From: Kitasatospora xanthocidica
GTDB lineage: Bacteria; Actinomycetota; Actinomycetes; Streptomycetales; Streptomycetaceae
Length of the DNA: 64,000 nucleotides
Assembly: GCF_014656195.1 (NCBI RefSeq)
Contig: NZ_BNBY01000007.1
Coordinates: 62,001-126,000 of the forward strand
Direction of reading: 5' to 3'
In this document: positions 9,187-17,455 of the stretch, in pieces
Layout: every line of letters starts with the position of its first letter
How positions within the stretch are numbered: the first letter of the stretch is position 1
Made by a program: the position numbers and the translations under genes
The notes under the pieces: model-generated
What the model saw: only the letters and a program-made list of their open reading frames with translations
Told to the model about the DNA's origin: nothing
Databases searched by the model: none

Positions 9187-10149
9187 ATGACGAACGTGAA
9201 CCGTCTCCGCCCCCGCCGCTCCTGCCTCGCCGTGCCGGGCAGCAACCCGCGCTTCCTGGAGAAGGCCCAGGGCCTCCCGGCCGACCAGGTCTTCCTCGAC
9301 CTGGAGGACGCCTGCGCCCCGCTGGTCAAGGAGAGCGCCCGGCACAACATCGTCGACGCCCTGAACAACGGCGACTGGGGCAACAAGACCAAGGTCGTCC
9401 GGGTCAACGACTGGACCACCCACTGGACCTACCGCGACGTGATCACCGTGGTCGAGGGCGCCGGCCCCAACCTCGACTGCATCATGCTCCCCAAGGTCCA
9501 GGACGCCGAGCAGGTCAAGGCGCTCGACCTCCTGCTCACCCAGATCGAGAAGACCATGGGCTTCGAGGTCGGCAAGATCGGCATCGAGGCGCAGATCGAG
9601 AACGCCAAGGGCCTGATCAACGTCGACGCCATCGCCGAGGCCTCGCCCCGGCTGGAGACCATCATCTTCGGCCCCGCCGACTTCATGGCCTCCATCAACA
9701 TGAAGTCCCTGGTCGTCGGCGAGCAGCCGCCCGGCTACGGCGCCGACGCCTACCACTACATCCTGATGCGCATCCTGATGGCCGCCCGCGCCAACGACCT
9801 GCAGGCGATCGACGGCCCCTACCTGCAGATCCGCAACGCCGAGGGCTACCGCGAGGTCGCCGGCCGCTCCGCCGCCCTCGGCTTCGACGGCAAGTGGGTG
9901 CTGCACCCGGACCAGGTCGCCGCCGCGAACGAGATCTTCTCGCCCTCGCAGGAGGACTACGACCACGCCGAGCTGATCCTCGACGCCTACGACTGGTGCA
10001 CCTCCGAGGCGGGCGGCGCCAAGGGCTCCGCGATGCTCGGCGACGAGATGATCGACGAGGCCAGCCGCAAGATGGCCCTGGTCATCGCCGGCAAGGGCCG
10101 GGCCGCCGGCATGGAGCGCACCACCAAGTTCGAGATCCCGGAGGCCTGA
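9187..10149 (+). CDS. HpcH/HpaI-type beta-methylmalyl-CoA / malyl-CoA lyase
   Basis: 320 residues of the citrate-lyase-beta/HpcH family, with the usual N-terminal RRSCLAVPGSNPRFLEKA segment, the LDLEDACAP metal-site region and IEAQIENAKG. In the ethylmalonyl-CoA pathway this enzyme cleaves beta-methylmalyl-CoA to glyoxylate and propionyl-CoA, and may also act on malyl-CoA. The ATG at 9187 has a modest AAGGA upstream. Position between ecm and mch supports the assignment; sequence alone would also allow other CoA-ester lyases of this family. Confidence 0.88.
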   Translation: MTNVNRLRPRRSCLAVPGSNPRFLEKAQGLPADQVFLDLEDACAPLVKESARHNIVDALNNGDWGNKTKVVRVNDWTTHWTYRDVITVVEGAGPNLDCIMLPKVQDAEQVKALDLLLTQIEKTMGFEVGKIGIEAQIENAKGLINVDAIAEASPRLETIIFGPADFMASINMKSLVVGEQPPGYGADAYHYILMRILMAARANDLQAIDGPYLQIRNAEGYREVAGRSAALGFDGKWVLHPDQVAAANEIFSPSQEDYDHAELILDAYDWCTSEAGGAKGSAMLGDEMIDEASRKMALVIAGKGRAAGMERTTKFEIPEA

Positions 10150-10153
10150 CGCC

Positions 10154-10657
10154 ATGCAGTTCGGACGCACCTACGAGGAGTTCGAGGTCGGCGCGGTCTA
10201 CAAGCACTGGCCCGGCAAGACGGTCACCGAGTACGACGACCACCTCTTCTGCCTCCTCACCATGAACCACCACCCGCTCCACATGGACACCAACTATGCG
10301 GAGAAGACGACGGACTTCGGCAAGAACGTCGTGGTGGGCAACTACATCTACTCGCTGCTGCTCGGCATGTCCGTCCCGGACGTCTCCGGCAAGGCGATCG
10401 CCAACCTGGAGATCGAGTCGCTGCGCCACATCGCGCCGACCTTCCACGGCGACACCCTCTACGGCGAGACCACCGTGCTCGACAAGTGGCCGTCCAAGTC
10501 CAAGGACGACCGCGGCATCGTGTACGTCGAGACCAAGGGGTACAAGCAGGACGGCACGGTCGTCTGCGTCTTCCGCCGCAAGGTGATGGTGCCGACCGCG
10601 ACGTACACCAAGGAGCGCGGCGGCGAGCAGCCCGGCCGCCCCACCCCGCTCCCGTAA
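10154..10657 (+). CDS. mch: MaoC-like mesaconyl-CoA hydratase
   Basis: 167 residues with a single hot-dog MaoC dehydratase fold. The active-site region, with the Asp and His expected of R-hydratases, is probably around residues 34-45 (LTMNHHPLHMD). It should hydrate mesaconyl-C1-CoA to beta-methylmalyl-CoA. It starts four bases after the lyase stop codon, so translation of the two is likely coupled. A terminator-like hairpin follows before mcd. Confidence 0.88.
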   Translation: MQFGRTYEEFEVGAVYKHWPGKTVTEYDDHLFCLLTMNHHPLHMDTNYAEKTTDFGKNVVVGNYIYSLLLGMSVPDVSGKAIANLEIESLRHIAPTFHGDTLYGETTVLDKWPSKSKDDRGIVYVETKGYKQDGTVVCVFRRKVMVPTATYTKERGGEQPGRPTPLP

Positions 10658-10720
10658 TCCCTCCCACCCGGAGACCCCGGAGGGGCAGGCCGCCGTCATC
10701 GGCCGACCCCCACCCGGTAT

Positions 10721-10760
10721 CGGGGGCCCTGCTGCCGCAGCCACGCCGGCAGGGCCCCCG
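10721..10760 (+). terminator. hairpin between mch and mcd
   Basis: A perfect 12-bp stem (10721-10732 with 10749-10760) around a 16-base loop, in the 145-base gap after mch. It may attenuate or end the ccr-mch transcript, leaving mcd partly independent. Confidence 0.6.
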
Positions 10761-10802
10761 CAATCCCCCCCCCGCCCTCTTAGACCTTTCCGGAGCCGCA
10801 CG

Positions 10803-12005
10803 ATGGGACGCCTCGCACAGACCGACGGCCTCACCGAGATCCAGCGGGACATCCTCGCCACCGTGCGGGATTTCGTCGACAAGGAGATCATTCCGGTCGC
10901 GACCGAGCTGGAGCACAAGGACGAGTACCCGACCGCCATCGTCGAGGGCATGAAGCAGCTCGGCCTCTTCGGTCTCACCATCCCCGAGGAGTACGGCGGC
11001 CTCGGCGAGTCGCTGCTCACCTACGCCCTGGTGGTCGAGGAGATCGCCCGCGGCTGGATGTCGGTCTCCGGCATCGTCAACACCCACTTCATCGTGGCGC
11101 ACATGATCAACGCCCACGGCACCCAGGAGCAGAAGGACCACTTCCTGCCGAGGATGGCCGCCGGCGAAATCCGCGGCGCCTTCTCGATGTCCGAGCCCGG
11201 CCTCGGCTCCGACGTTTCGGCCATCTCCACCAAGGGCGTCAAGGACGGCGATTCCTACGTCCTCAACGGCCAGAAGATGTGGCTCACCAACGGCGGCACC
11301 TCCACCCTCGTCGCGGTCCTCTGCAAGACCGACGAGGGCGGCAACACCCCGTACAAGAACATGACCACCTTCCTGATCGAGAAGGAGGCCGGTTTCGGCC
11401 CGAACCCCAAGGTTCCCGGCCTGACCGTGCCCGGCAAGATCGAGAAGATGGGCTACAAGGGCGTCGACACCACCGAGCTGGTGCTGCAGGACGTCCGGAT
11501 CCCGGCCGACCGCGTCCTCGGCGGCGTCCCGGGCAAGGGCTTCTACCAGATGATGGACGGCGTCGAGGTCGGCCGCGTCAACGTCGCCGCCCGCGGCTGC
11601 GGCGTCGCCCGCCGCGCCTTCGAGCTGGGCATCTCCTACGCCCAGCAGCGCTCCACCTTCGGCAAGAAGATCGCCGAGCACCAGGCCATCCAGTTCAAGC
11701 TCGCCGAGATGGCCACCAAGGTCGAGGCCGCCCACCAGATGATGGTCATGGCCGCCCGCAAGAAGGACAGCGGCGAGCGCAACGACCTGGAAGCCGGCAT
11801 GGCCAAGTACCTCGCCTCCGAGTACTGCAAGGAGGTCGTCGAGGACGCCTTCCGCATCCACGGCGGCTACGGCTTCTCCAAGGAGTACGAGATCGAGCGC
11901 CTCTACCGCGAGGCCCCGATGCTGCTCATCGGTGAAGGTACTGCGGAGATCCAGAAGATGATCGTCGGACGCCGGCTCCTGGAGGAGTACCGGATCGCCG
12001 AGTGA
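10803..12005 (+). CDS. mcd: (2S)-methylsuccinyl-CoA dehydrogenase (acyl-CoA dehydrogenase family)
   Basis: 400 residues with the full acyl-CoA dehydrogenase order: helical N-terminal domain, FAD-binding middle domain (SMSEPGLGSDVSAI, KMWLTNG) and helical C-terminal domain (QRSTFGKKIAEHQAIQ, RIHGGYGFSKEYEIERLYR). The expected catalytic base is Glu378 in LLIGEGTAEIQ. In this cluster it should oxidise methylsuccinyl-CoA to mesaconyl-CoA using FAD. The ATG at 10803 is close to a GGAG-containing sequence. It is the last gene of the pathway block and is followed at once by a strong hairpin. Confidence 0.92.
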   Translation: MGRLAQTDGLTEIQRDILATVRDFVDKEIIPVATELEHKDEYPTAIVEGMKQLGLFGLTIPEEYGGLGESLLTYALVVEEIARGWMSVSGIVNTHFIVAHMINAHGTQEQKDHFLPRMAAGEIRGAFSMSEPGLGSDVSAISTKGVKDGDSYVLNGQKMWLTNGGTSTLVAVLCKTDEGGNTPYKNMTTFLIEKEAGFGPNPKVPGLTVPGKIEKMGYKGVDTTELVLQDVRIPADRVLGGVPGKGFYQMMDGVEVGRVNVAARGCGVARRAFELGISYAQQRSTFGKKIAEHQAIQFKLAEMATKVEAAHQMMVMAARKKDSGERNDLEAGMAKYLASEYCKEVVEDAFRIHGGYGFSKEYEIERLYREAPMLLIGEGTAEIQKMIVGRRLLEEYRIAE

Positions 12006-12009
12006 TCCC

Positions 12010-12044
12010 GGGCCGCCCGCGACGCACCGCGTCCCGGGCGGCCC
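12010..12044 (+). terminator. strong hairpin after mcd
   Basis: Arms 12010-12019 and 12035-12044 pair perfectly and enclose a second 5-bp stem (12021-12025 with 12029-12033), separated by a single C-C mismatch. It starts five bases after the mcd stop codon. Confidence 0.85.
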
Positions 12045-12491
12045 CCTCGAACCGCCGGTGGACGGGCGTGCGGGCCCGGACCGGCGGAGCGCCGTGCCCC
12101 GTCACGGGCCCGGCCTGGTCCGCCAGGGTCCGGCACGGCCCTCCGGAAGCGGCCGTAGGGCGTACAGCTGCGACAGCGCGCCCTGCGGCCGCTTCCGCAC
12201 ACCTTCTTCCGGCCACTACGGCCGTTTCCCCCGGCGGGTTCCGTCGGGGGACCTGTTGAGACAAGTCTCACCAGCCGTGTCCGGTCCCTTGGGAACCGGA
12301 CCGGGTCGAGCTACGGTCGTAGAGGTGGGACGCGCACACGCACTCCCACCGGACACATGAACGAGCAGGCGGGTTGCCCACCCACCGTGTGCTCCCGATA
12401 GCATCCACCGGGACAGCAAGCCGTCCCTCTATTACCGATTCCGCGGTGGCCCCCGTCCAGCGGCCATGATCCCCCGCGACAAAGGTCTTCG
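12045..12491. other. intergenic region upstream of psd
   Basis: About 450 bases without a gene. It contains the palindrome TGAGACAAGTCTCA at 12257-12270 (6-bp arms around AA), which could be a protein-binding site, and a bulged hairpin CCGGTCCC-TT-GGGAACCGG at about 12281-12299. The psd promoter should be in the right half; no clear -10/-35 pair could be assigned. Confidence 0.4.
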
Positions 12492-13184
12492 ATGCCCATC
12501 AGCCCGTCCCCTCACCACTCCGTCTCGGACCGCGATGCCCTCGCAGCCCCGGCGGCCGGTCGGCGACCCCGCGTGACCATCGCGCGCGGAGCCACCCCCT
12601 GGTTCGTCCCCACCCTCGCCACGGCAGCCGTGACCACCGCCCTCACCCGGCGCAGCGGCAAGTGGGCCCTGGCCGCGGTACCGGCCTGTGCGCTCAGCGC
12701 TGGCATGCTGTGGTTCTTCCGCGACCCCGAGCGTGAGATCGGCACGGGCAGAGTGATCTCGCCCGCCGACGGCGTGGTGCAGAGCATCGACGCCTGGCCG
12801 GACGGCCGCACCCGGGTCGCGATCTTCATGAGCCCGCTCAACGTCCACGTCAACCGCGCGCCCCTGCCGGGCACGGTGACGTCGGTCGAGCACGTCGCGG
12901 GCGGCTTCGTCCCCGCGTTCAACAAGGACAGCGACCAGAACGAGCGGGTCGTCTGGCACTTCGACACCGAGCTCGGCGACATCGAGATGGTCCAGATCGC
13001 GGGGGCCGTGGCCCGCCGCATCGTGCCGTACGTCGCCGCCGGTACCAAGGTCGACCAGGGCGACCGGATCGGCCTGATCCGGTTCGGGTCCCGGGTCGAC
13101 ACCTACCTGCCGGCCGGCGTCGAGGTCGGCGTCGAGGTCGGCCAGAAGACCACAGCCGGGGTGACGCGCCTTGACCGTGACTGA
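12492..13184 (+). CDS. psd: phosphatidylserine decarboxylase
   Basis: 230 residues, the short PSD-A type. The proenzyme cleaves itself between Gly199 and Ser200 in the RFGSR motif, turning Ser200 into the pyruvoyl cofactor of the small alpha subunit. A hydrophobic stretch (WALAAVPACALSAGMLWFF) places it at the membrane, and VISPADGVVQ and HVNRAPLPG are typical family segments. It makes phosphatidylethanolamine from phosphatidylserine. Its last 14 bases overlap the start of pssA, the enzyme supplying its substrate, so the two are one operon. Confidence 0.94.
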   Translation: MPISPSPHHSVSDRDALAAPAAGRRPRVTIARGATPWFVPTLATAAVTTALTRRSGKWALAAVPACALSAGMLWFFRDPEREIGTGRVISPADGVVQSIDAWPDGRTRVAIFMSPLNVHVNRAPLPGTVTSVEHVAGGFVPAFNKDSDQNERVVWHFDTELGDIEMVQIAGAVARRIVPYVAAGTKVDQGDRIGLIRFGSRVDTYLPAGVEVGVEVGQKTTAGVTRLDRD

Positions 13185-14049
13185 TCCTGAGACAATCGTC
13201 GGCCTGGACGACGAGGAGACGTCCCTGCGCCGCCGCCGCTGGGCGCGCGACCGCGAGCTGCGCGCCCCGCGCTCTCCCCAGCACCTGTCCACCGCCGACT
13301 TCCTGACCCTGGGGAACGCCGTCTGCGGCTTCCTGGCGATCTACTCGATCACCACCGGGGTCCTCGTCCCGCACATCACCAACCCGGACGCCGCTCCGGA
13401 CCGGCACAGCGCCGCCACCGCGGTCACGCTGCTGCTCATCGGCTCGATGTGCGACCTCTTCGACGGCCTGGTGGCGCGCAAGCTGCGCTCCTCCGCCCTC
13501 GGAGCGGAACTGGACAACCTCGCGGACCTGATCAGCTTCGGCATCGCGCCGGCCTACTTCGTCGCGGTCTGGGGCATGGTCTCCCAGGGCTCCAACAGCA
13601 AGCTCTCGGCGCTCATCGCGATCACCGTGCTGCTCGCCGTCGTCCTGCGGCTGGCCCGCTTCTCGGCCGTCAAGATGCGGCCCGGGGTGTTCCAGGGCAT
13701 GCCCTGCCCGATGGGCGCCATGACGGTCATCGCGATCGTGCTGCTCGACCCGCCGTTCCTGCCCGGTCTGCTCGCCATCTTCGGCGCCGCTTACCTGATG
13801 GTCAGCCGGATCGAGTACCCCAAGCCGCAGGGGCTGCTGGCCACCGCCACGCTCTGCTGGATCGTGGTCTCCATCGGCTGCCTGGCCGCCTGGGCCACCG
13901 GGCTGCCCGGCGGCGACGCGCTCATGCACGTCGGCGCGTTCGCCCAGATCACGCTCGCGGCCATGGCGCCGCTGCTGGTCATCCGCCGCAAGGTGGGCCA
14001 GAAGGTCGGCGACGTCCGCGCCCGACGGGCCGAGTCGCGCCTCGGCTGA
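13171..14049 (+). CDS. pssA: CDP-diacylglycerol-serine O-phosphatidyltransferase
   Basis: 292 residues with the CDP-alcohol phosphotransferase signature D-x2-D-G-x2-A-R-x8-G-x3-D-x3-D, seen from DLFDGLVAR to ELDNLAD, and several membrane helices. It condenses CDP-diacylglycerol with serine to give phosphatidylserine. The longest start is TTG at 13171, inside the end of psd; GTG at 13177 is in frame and equally possible. Close pairing with psd gives a complete route to phosphatidylethanolamine. A strong hairpin follows the stop. Confidence 0.93.
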   Translation: MTVTDPETIVGLDDEETSLRRRRWARDRELRAPRSPQHLSTADFLTLGNAVCGFLAIYSITTGVLVPHITNPDAAPDRHSAATAVTLLLIGSMCDLFDGLVARKLRSSALGAELDNLADLISFGIAPAYFVAVWGMVSQGSNSKLSALIAITVLLAVVLRLARFSAVKMRPGVFQGMPCPMGAMTVIAIVLLDPPFLPGLLAIFGAAYLMVSRIEYPKPQGLLATATLCWIVVSIGCLAAWATGLPGGDALMHVGAFAQITLAAMAPLLVIRRKVGQKVGDVRARRAESRLG

Positions 14050-14061
14050 TCCCCGCCTTAT

Positions 14062-14102
14062 GACGAAGGGCCCGGAACCGCATCGGTTCCGGGCCCTTCG
14101 TC
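14062..14102. terminator. bidirectional terminator between convergent pssA and the next gene
   Basis: A perfect 18-bp stem (14062-14079 with 14085-14102) around the loop GCATC. It is flanked by the pssA stop on the left and the stop of the minus-strand gene at 14124 on the right, so it can serve both. Confidence 0.9.
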
Positions 14103-14123
14103 GTTCTCACCTGCCTGCGGTGG

Positions 14124-15641
14124 CTACGCGCCGCCGGTGTGCACGCTGAACGCCGAGCGGCGGGCCGCCCTGGCCACCCCCGGGTCCGGGTGCACGCTGG
14201 AGACCGCCGTCAGCACCGAGGCCGCCCGCGGGTGCCCGGACTGCCGGGCCCGGGCGAACAGCCGCACCGGATCGCCCGCCGCGGCGCCCTCGACGTGGCC
14301 CACCAGCAGCTCCACCTCGCCGTGGTCCAGCACCGCCGCCGCCGTGTCCACCCAGAGCCAGGCCGCGTCCGCCGCACCCAGCACGTCCGCCGGGGAGACC
14401 CCCTCGTCCGCGCGCTCGGCCAGCCACAGCAGCGCGTACGGGCGCAGCACCGGCTCGTCCACCGACGCCCGCACCGCCTGCTCCGCCGGACCGCCGGCCA
14501 CCCGCAGCGCCTCGAAGGCGAGCCCGCGCACCAGCGCGTCGTCGCCCTGCGCCGCGTCCAGCAGCTCCGCCACCGCGCGGTCCGCCGGACGGGCCGCGAC
14601 CCAGGCCCGGTACTCGGCCCGGGCCGGGCCCGGCGAGTAGTCGGCGCACGCGTTCAGCAGCTCGAAGGCGCTCTGCTCGATGTGCCCGGCCGCGGTCTGC
14701 GCGACCGTGCAGATCTCCTCCAGCTTCGCCCGCACCGCCCAGTGGCCGAGCGGCGACAGGTCGGCGGCATCGTCCCTGCGCGTCAGGGCGCCGACCGCCG
14801 CCAGGCCGTCCAGCATCCAGTCCAGGACGGCGGCCACGTCCGAGGGCGAGGCCGGGGTGTCGATCTGCGGCTCCCGGCAGGTGCCGCGGACCGCGGACAC
14901 CGCGGAGGCCGCGTGCGGCACCGGCGACAGCCCCGGGCCACCGGGCCCGCCGCCGACCCGGCGCTCGTCCAGGCCCCGGCGCAGCAGCTCCAGCAGCTCG
15001 CTCTCCGGCACCGGGCCGTCCACCAGGTGCAGGAAGGAGAGCAGCTGCGGGGCCTGGTCCACGGCCTGCCCGGCCAGCACGGCGAACACCCCGCGCAGCG
15101 CGGCGGGCGGCACCGGGGCGAGCAGGGTCCAGGCGTCGAACAGCGCGGACCAGCCGCGCACCACGGCCTCGTCGTCGTGCTCCCAGGCGTGCAGGCGCCA
15201 GCCCGGGCCGGCCCCGTTGTCCCGGGCCTCCACCAGGCCGACCAGGAGCGCCTGCCCCCAGGCCTTGGTGGCGGCGCCGACGGTCATGGCCAGGGCCCGG
15301 CCCGCCGCACGGGCGTCGTCCGGGAGCAGCTCGCCACGCTTGTCGACTTCCTCCAGCTCCCCGGCCCAGCGGGCGATCCGGACGGCGTCCACCAGCATCC
15401 GACGGGCCAGCGGGGCAAGCTCGGCCGGCGCGGGGAAGCCCTCGGGCACGGGAACCCGGCCCCGCCCGGGAGCCGGCACGGGACCCCGTCGCCGGGGTAC
15501 GGCGTTACGGGGTACACCCGCCCCGGTCGGCCTGCCACCGTCGGGCCGGTGGGCCGTACCGGGGAGACGGGTCACCGTCGCACCGGTACCGATCGTCGGC
15601 GGGAGCGGGGCATCACGGTCGCGCGGATTCCGAGACGTCAC
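14124..15641 (-). CDS. conserved hypothetical helical protein
   Basis: 505 residues, no family recognised. The first ~65 residues are Pro/Arg/Gly-rich and probably disordered. The rest is rich in Ala, Leu, Arg and Glu and reads like successive helix pairs. The C-terminal half (repeated patterns such as LVRGLAFEALRV and RPYALLWLAERAD) resembles an armadillo/HEAT-type scaffold. There is no signal peptide, membrane segment or catalytic motif. The longest start is GTG at 15641 with a distant AGGGGAAG; a later start is possible because the first residues are low complexity. It converges on pssA. I can offer no function. Confidence 0.7.
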   Translation of the reverse strand: MTSRNPRDRDAPLPPTIGTGATVTRLPGTAHRPDGGRPTGAGVPRNAVPRRRGPVPAPGRGRVPVPEGFPAPAELAPLARRMLVDAVRIARWAGELEEVDKRGELLPDDARAAGRALAMTVGAATKAWGQALLVGLVEARDNGAGPGWRLHAWEHDDEAVVRGWSALFDAWTLLAPVPPAALRGVFAVLAGQAVDQAPQLLSFLHLVDGPVPESELLELLRRGLDERRVGGGPGGPGLSPVPHAASAVSAVRGTCREPQIDTPASPSDVAAVLDWMLDGLAAVGALTRRDDAADLSPLGHWAVRAKLEEICTVAQTAAGHIEQSAFELLNACADYSPGPARAEYRAWVAARPADRAVAELLDAAQGDDALVRGLAFEALRVAGGPAEQAVRASVDEPVLRPYALLWLAERADEGVSPADVLGAADAAWLWVDTAAAVLDHGEVELLVGHVEGAAAGDPVRLFARARQSGHPRAASVLTAVSSVHPDPGVARAARRSAFSVHTGGA

Positions 15642-15922
15642 GTCGAGCAGTCTTCCCCTTGTACGGGCCTTCTGTCACATCCGGTTGTCCGTACGACCGG
15701 ACGACCGGTGGCCGCACCTCCGCAAGATCGGGCAACAGAGGCAAACCGCCTGGCCGGAAACGTGTGGCCTGCTCATGCCAGGTGAGCCGGAACGGTCGCT
15801 GGGCCCGTTCGAGTGGTCACGCAGCGTGTCGACAGGGCCGAAGGGTGGGACCAAAGTTGTGCCTCCGGCTGGCCGATGTTCGCCGCACCCGCCGACGGAA
15901 CCCTCAACTCCCGCTGGGGCTG

Positions 15923-15955
15923 TCCAGCCCGAATCCAGCCCGAATCCAGCCCGAA
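15923..15955. repeat. tandem repeat, 3 x 11 bp (TCCAGCCCGAA)
   Basis: Three perfect head-to-tail copies of TCCAGCCCGAA, followed by the partial unit TCCGGA. Non-coding; copy number probably varies between strains. Confidence 0.85.
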
Positions 15956-16001
15956 TCCGGACGGATGGCGGCCGGATGGGGGGCCGGAGCGTGCCGATCG
16001 T

Positions 16002-16040
16002 GGAGCGCGAGAAGTCGGCTCCGTCGACTTCTCGCGCTCC
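16002..16040 (-). terminator. hairpin downstream of the alpha/beta hydrolase gene
   Basis: Perfect 16-bp stem (16002-16017 with 16025-16040) with a 7-base loop, starting 19 bases beyond the stop codon of the minus-strand hydrolase. Confidence 0.85.
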
Positions 16041-16058
16041 GGCCGCTCCCGTCGGCGG

Positions 16059-17177
16059 TCAGAGCAGCGGGGTGAGCCAGCGGCGGAGGAGTTCGGTGTA
16101 GTGGTCGGGGGCGGTGTTCCAGAGGGTCGCGTGGTCGCCGCCGGGGAAGGAGCTGAGGCTGACCACGTCCGGGCGGGCCGCGGCGAGGCGTTCGGCGCTG
16201 CTGAACGGGGAGACCTGGTCGGTGGGGCTGTGCAGGAGCAGAGTGGGCACCCGCAGGTCGGCGCCCTCGGCGATGCGGGAGAAGTCGGCGAGGTCGACGC
16301 CGGTGCGGCCCTGCGCGGCGAGGGCGCCGAGTTCGGCGACCGCACCGCGCAGGCCGAGCCGTTCGGCGTCGCGGCGGGCGGTGCCGGGCAGGTCGAGGAC
16401 CGGCGAGTCGAGGATCAGGCCGCTGATCGCGTGCGCCCAGGCCGAGCGGGCGGCCGTCTGCAGGACCATGGTGGCGCCGACCGACCAGCCGTACAGGACG
16501 ACCCGGCCCGCGCCGTTCTCCAGCGCCAGCCGTACCGCGGCCTCGACGTCGCGCCACTCGGTCTCGCCGAAGTGGCTGTACCCGTCCGGGGAGGCGGGGG
16601 CGCCCTCGTCGCCGCGGTAGGTGACGGAGAGGACGGGCAGGCCGAGGCGGTCCAGCACGGGCAGGACGGGGAGGGTCTGCTGGCGGTCGGCCCCTGGGCC
16701 GTGGACGAGGACCACCCAGGTGCCGCGCTTGCCGTGGAGGTACCAGGCGGGGAGGTCGCCGAGTTCGCCGTCGGCGGCGATCTCGGTGTAGGCGAGGCCG
16801 AACGCCCGGGTGGGGTCGCCGAGGTGGACGCGCGGGGTGAAGCGGACCTCGGTGCCGGGGGCGAGGGTGCCCTGGTCGGCGCGGACCAGCCGGCGGGTGA
16901 CGCCCTGCTCGTCGCTGCGCAGGACCTCCTCGACGACCGCGTGCCCGCCGTCCGCCCACTCGACCGCCCAGCGGCCCGGGTGCCGGCTCTCCGGCCCGGG
17001 GCTGAAGGTGATCCGGCCGGTGCCGAGGCTCCGGACGACGACCGGCCCGGACTCCTGGACGGCGGTCACCGGGCGGAGCATCCGCTCGGAGGCCCGGCGG
17101 CCGACCACCAGGACCACGGCCCCGGCCCCGGCCCCGACGGCGGCGGCCGCCACGGCGGCAGCGGTTCCCCAGCGCAT
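16059..17177 (-). CDS. membrane-anchored alpha/beta hydrolase
   Basis: 372 residues from the ATG at 17177, chosen because GGGGAACG lies just before it; longer in-frame starts up to 17276 exist but carry no better ribosome site. An N-terminal hydrophobic segment (AAAVAAAAVGAGAGAVVLVVG) anchors the protein. The catalytic triad of an alpha/beta hydrolase is visible: nucleophile Ser in GWSVG, Asp in HSPTDQVSP, His in GGDHATLW. The oxyanion region is VLVHGPGADR. The substrate is unknown; it resembles the dipeptidyl-peptidase/esterase-like hydrolases common in streptomycetes. A MITE-like element lies about 110 bases upstream of the start and may influence its promoter. Confidence 0.82.
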   Translation of the reverse strand: MRWGTAAAVAAAAVGAGAGAVVLVVGRRASERMLRPVTAVQESGPVVVRSLGTGRITFSPGPESRHPGRWAVEWADGGHAVVEEVLRSDEQGVTRRLVRADQGTLAPGTEVRFTPRVHLGDPTRAFGLAYTEIAADGELGDLPAWYLHGKRGTWVVLVHGPGADRQQTLPVLPVLDRLGLPVLSVTYRGDEGAPASPDGYSHFGETEWRDVEAAVRLALENGAGRVVLYGWSVGATMVLQTAARSAWAHAISGLILDSPVLDLPGTARRDAERLGLRGAVAELGALAAQGRTGVDLADFSRIAEGADLRVPTLLLHSPTDQVSPFSSAERLAAARPDVVSLSSFPGGDHATLWNTAPDHYTELLRRWLTPLL

Positions 17178-17288
17178 ATCGTTCCCCGCTCTGTTGCTCA
17201 CGGACCGGACGGTGTTCGTGCACCAGTCCACCGGCGCCCCGCCCGCCCGGCCACCGGACTGGGCCGTCCGGGTCACTCGGCGGGGGCC

Positions 17289-17455
17289 CTAGGGCGTGTC
17301 TTGTGGATCTTGTCGGATCAGGCCGCGGCGTCAGGGTGCGTGCATCGCAAGGCGGAGGAGGGAGTCCATGCGGAGCATCGGCGACTGACGACAACGCGGC
17401 GAGGTGCGTGCCCTGACGCCGCAGACCCGGCAAAGATCCACAAGACACGCCCTAG
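17289..17455. mobile_element. MITE-like element with 23-bp terminal inverted repeats
   Basis: Perfect 23-base inverted repeats form both ends (17289-17311 and 17433-17455). They start with CTAG followed by GGGCGTGTCTTGTGGAT. Subterminal inverted copies of GCGGCGTCAGGG lie inside. At about 165 bp it has no room for a transposase, so it would be mobilised in trans. CTAG at both outer ends looks like the target or its duplication. Elements with GGGCGTGTC ends are, as far as I recall, widespread in Streptomyces genomes. Its right end supplies the stop codon of the adjacent HTH gene. Confidence 0.8.

Larger units (their letters stand above)
15642..16058. other. intergenic region with tandem repeat and hairpin
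   Basis: About 420 bases between two minus-strand genes. It holds the promoter of the helical protein, three tandem 11-base repeats (15923-15955) and the terminator of the hydrolase (16002-16040). No gene is apparent. Confidence 0.5.
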
